A stretch of 64,000 nucleotides of DNA from Fusibacter sp. A1 (GTDB taxonomy: Bacteria; Bacillota; Clostridia; Peptostreptococcales; Acidaminobacteraceae). The stretch is from positions 1 through 64,000 of the forward strand of contig NZ_QQWI01000013.1 of assembly GCF_004125825.1 (NCBI RefSeq). The letters run 5' to 3'. The position numbers and the translations under genes were made by a program. Below the pieces are notes generated by a model. That model was not told where the DNA came from. It saw nothing but the letters and a program-made list of their open reading frames with translations, and ran no database searches. Below are positions 63,785 to 64,000 of the stretch, in pieces; within the stretch, counting starts at the first letter, position 1, and the number at the start of each line of letters is the position of its first letter.

Positions 63785-64000
63785 TCATTCATGTCTTATC
63801 AGCTGAATGACTCTTTTCATGGCTGTCGAAATCGCAAGCGTGTCCATTTCGTCCACACTAACCCAAGTCATTTTGGGCTCATCGACATAAAAATAAGCGT
63901 CGGCCTTATAATGCACAACCGTCATCTGCCATATCTGATGCGAAAACACATGCTTTACGGTGCCGATTTCAAGTCCGCCTTGCAGGCTATAGTCAAAGTT
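63785..64000 (-). CDS. mutY: A/G-specific adenine glycosylase, C-terminal part (cut by window end)
   Basis: 71 codons read to the stop TGA at 63785. The frame contains GTVKHVFSHQIWQMTVVHY, the HxFSH signature of the NUDIX-like C-terminal domain that recognises 8-oxoguanine in MutY, and WVSVDEMDTLAIS near the end. The catalytic and Fe-S domains lie beyond the window. Assigned from this domain alone. Confidence 0.8.
   Translation of the reverse strand, partial: NFDYSLQGGLEIGTVKHVFSHQIWQMTVVHYKADAYFYVDEPKMTWVSVDEMDTLAISTAMKRVIQLIRHE

Overview
The window looks like a low-GC, Gram-positive (monoderm) anaerobe of the Clostridia. The signs are AGGAGG-type ribosome binding sites with frequent TTG/GTG starts, SLH-anchored surface proteins, TagD/TagB-type glycerophosphate genes, lipoprotein solute-binding proteins, a ferredoxin-dependent 2-oxoacid oxidoreductase, and CodY-like and Fur-like boxes. 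I cannot name the genus from sequence alone.

Layout. 1-1.7 kb: tandem ~322-bp repeats (array A). 1.8-2.5 kb: an orphan OmpR-type response regulator. 2.6-22.5 kb: a polysaccharide locus, all on the minus strand, running from a priming sugar transferase through an epimerase, three glycosyltransferases, Wzy, ManNAcA genes (wecC, wecB), rhamnose genes (rmlACBD), Wzx, a TagB-like glycerophosphotransferase and TagD to CapD and Wzz, with a terminator after wzz. Between capD and tagD lie a REP-associated tyrosine transposase, a fragment of a second copy, and an MNT nucleotidyltransferase whose HEPN partner is almost entirely deleted. 22.5-25.7 kb: a decayed stretch with an orphan prepilin, a broken DUF1016 nuclease gene, a RhuM remnant and small repeats, ending in a winged-helix regulator with two palindromes at its 5' end. 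25.9-40 kb: surface genes (O-antigen ligase-like protein, SLH-PrcB protein, array B of ~329-bp repeats inverted relative to array A, an SLH subtilase, two TolC-fold proteins, a probable S-layer protein). 40.5-49.2 kb: korAB, ttcA, a membrane ferredoxin, an MFS transporter and a TPR-GGDEF protein, with repeat elements between them. 49.3-59.5 kb: five tandem OppA-like lipoproteins. 60-64 kb: a MutS2 homologue lacking Smr behind an attenuator-like leader, an aldose 1-epimerase family gene, deoD and the 3' end of mutY.

Main discovery. All five OppA-like proteins are circularly permuted. After the lipoprotein signal comes the half that is C-terminal in ordinary OppA (NVNARKA..., AGWGPDYPDP...), then the half that is normally N-terminal (IPSMDTNKAT..., WSNG.PVTA.DFVYSWRR), ending at FYLIFNINN, exactly where the ordinary protein would continue into the first half. 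Each gene has its own terminator; four have a TATAAT box immediately followed by a short 5' hairpin, and the fourth gene carries a near-perfect CodY box. No permease or ATPase gene is present.

Other points of note: the two inverted repeat arrays flanking the polysaccharide locus, which could recombine to invert about 27 kb; and the leader of the MutS2-like gene, which has a promoter, a 7-codon leader peptide and two intrinsic terminators.
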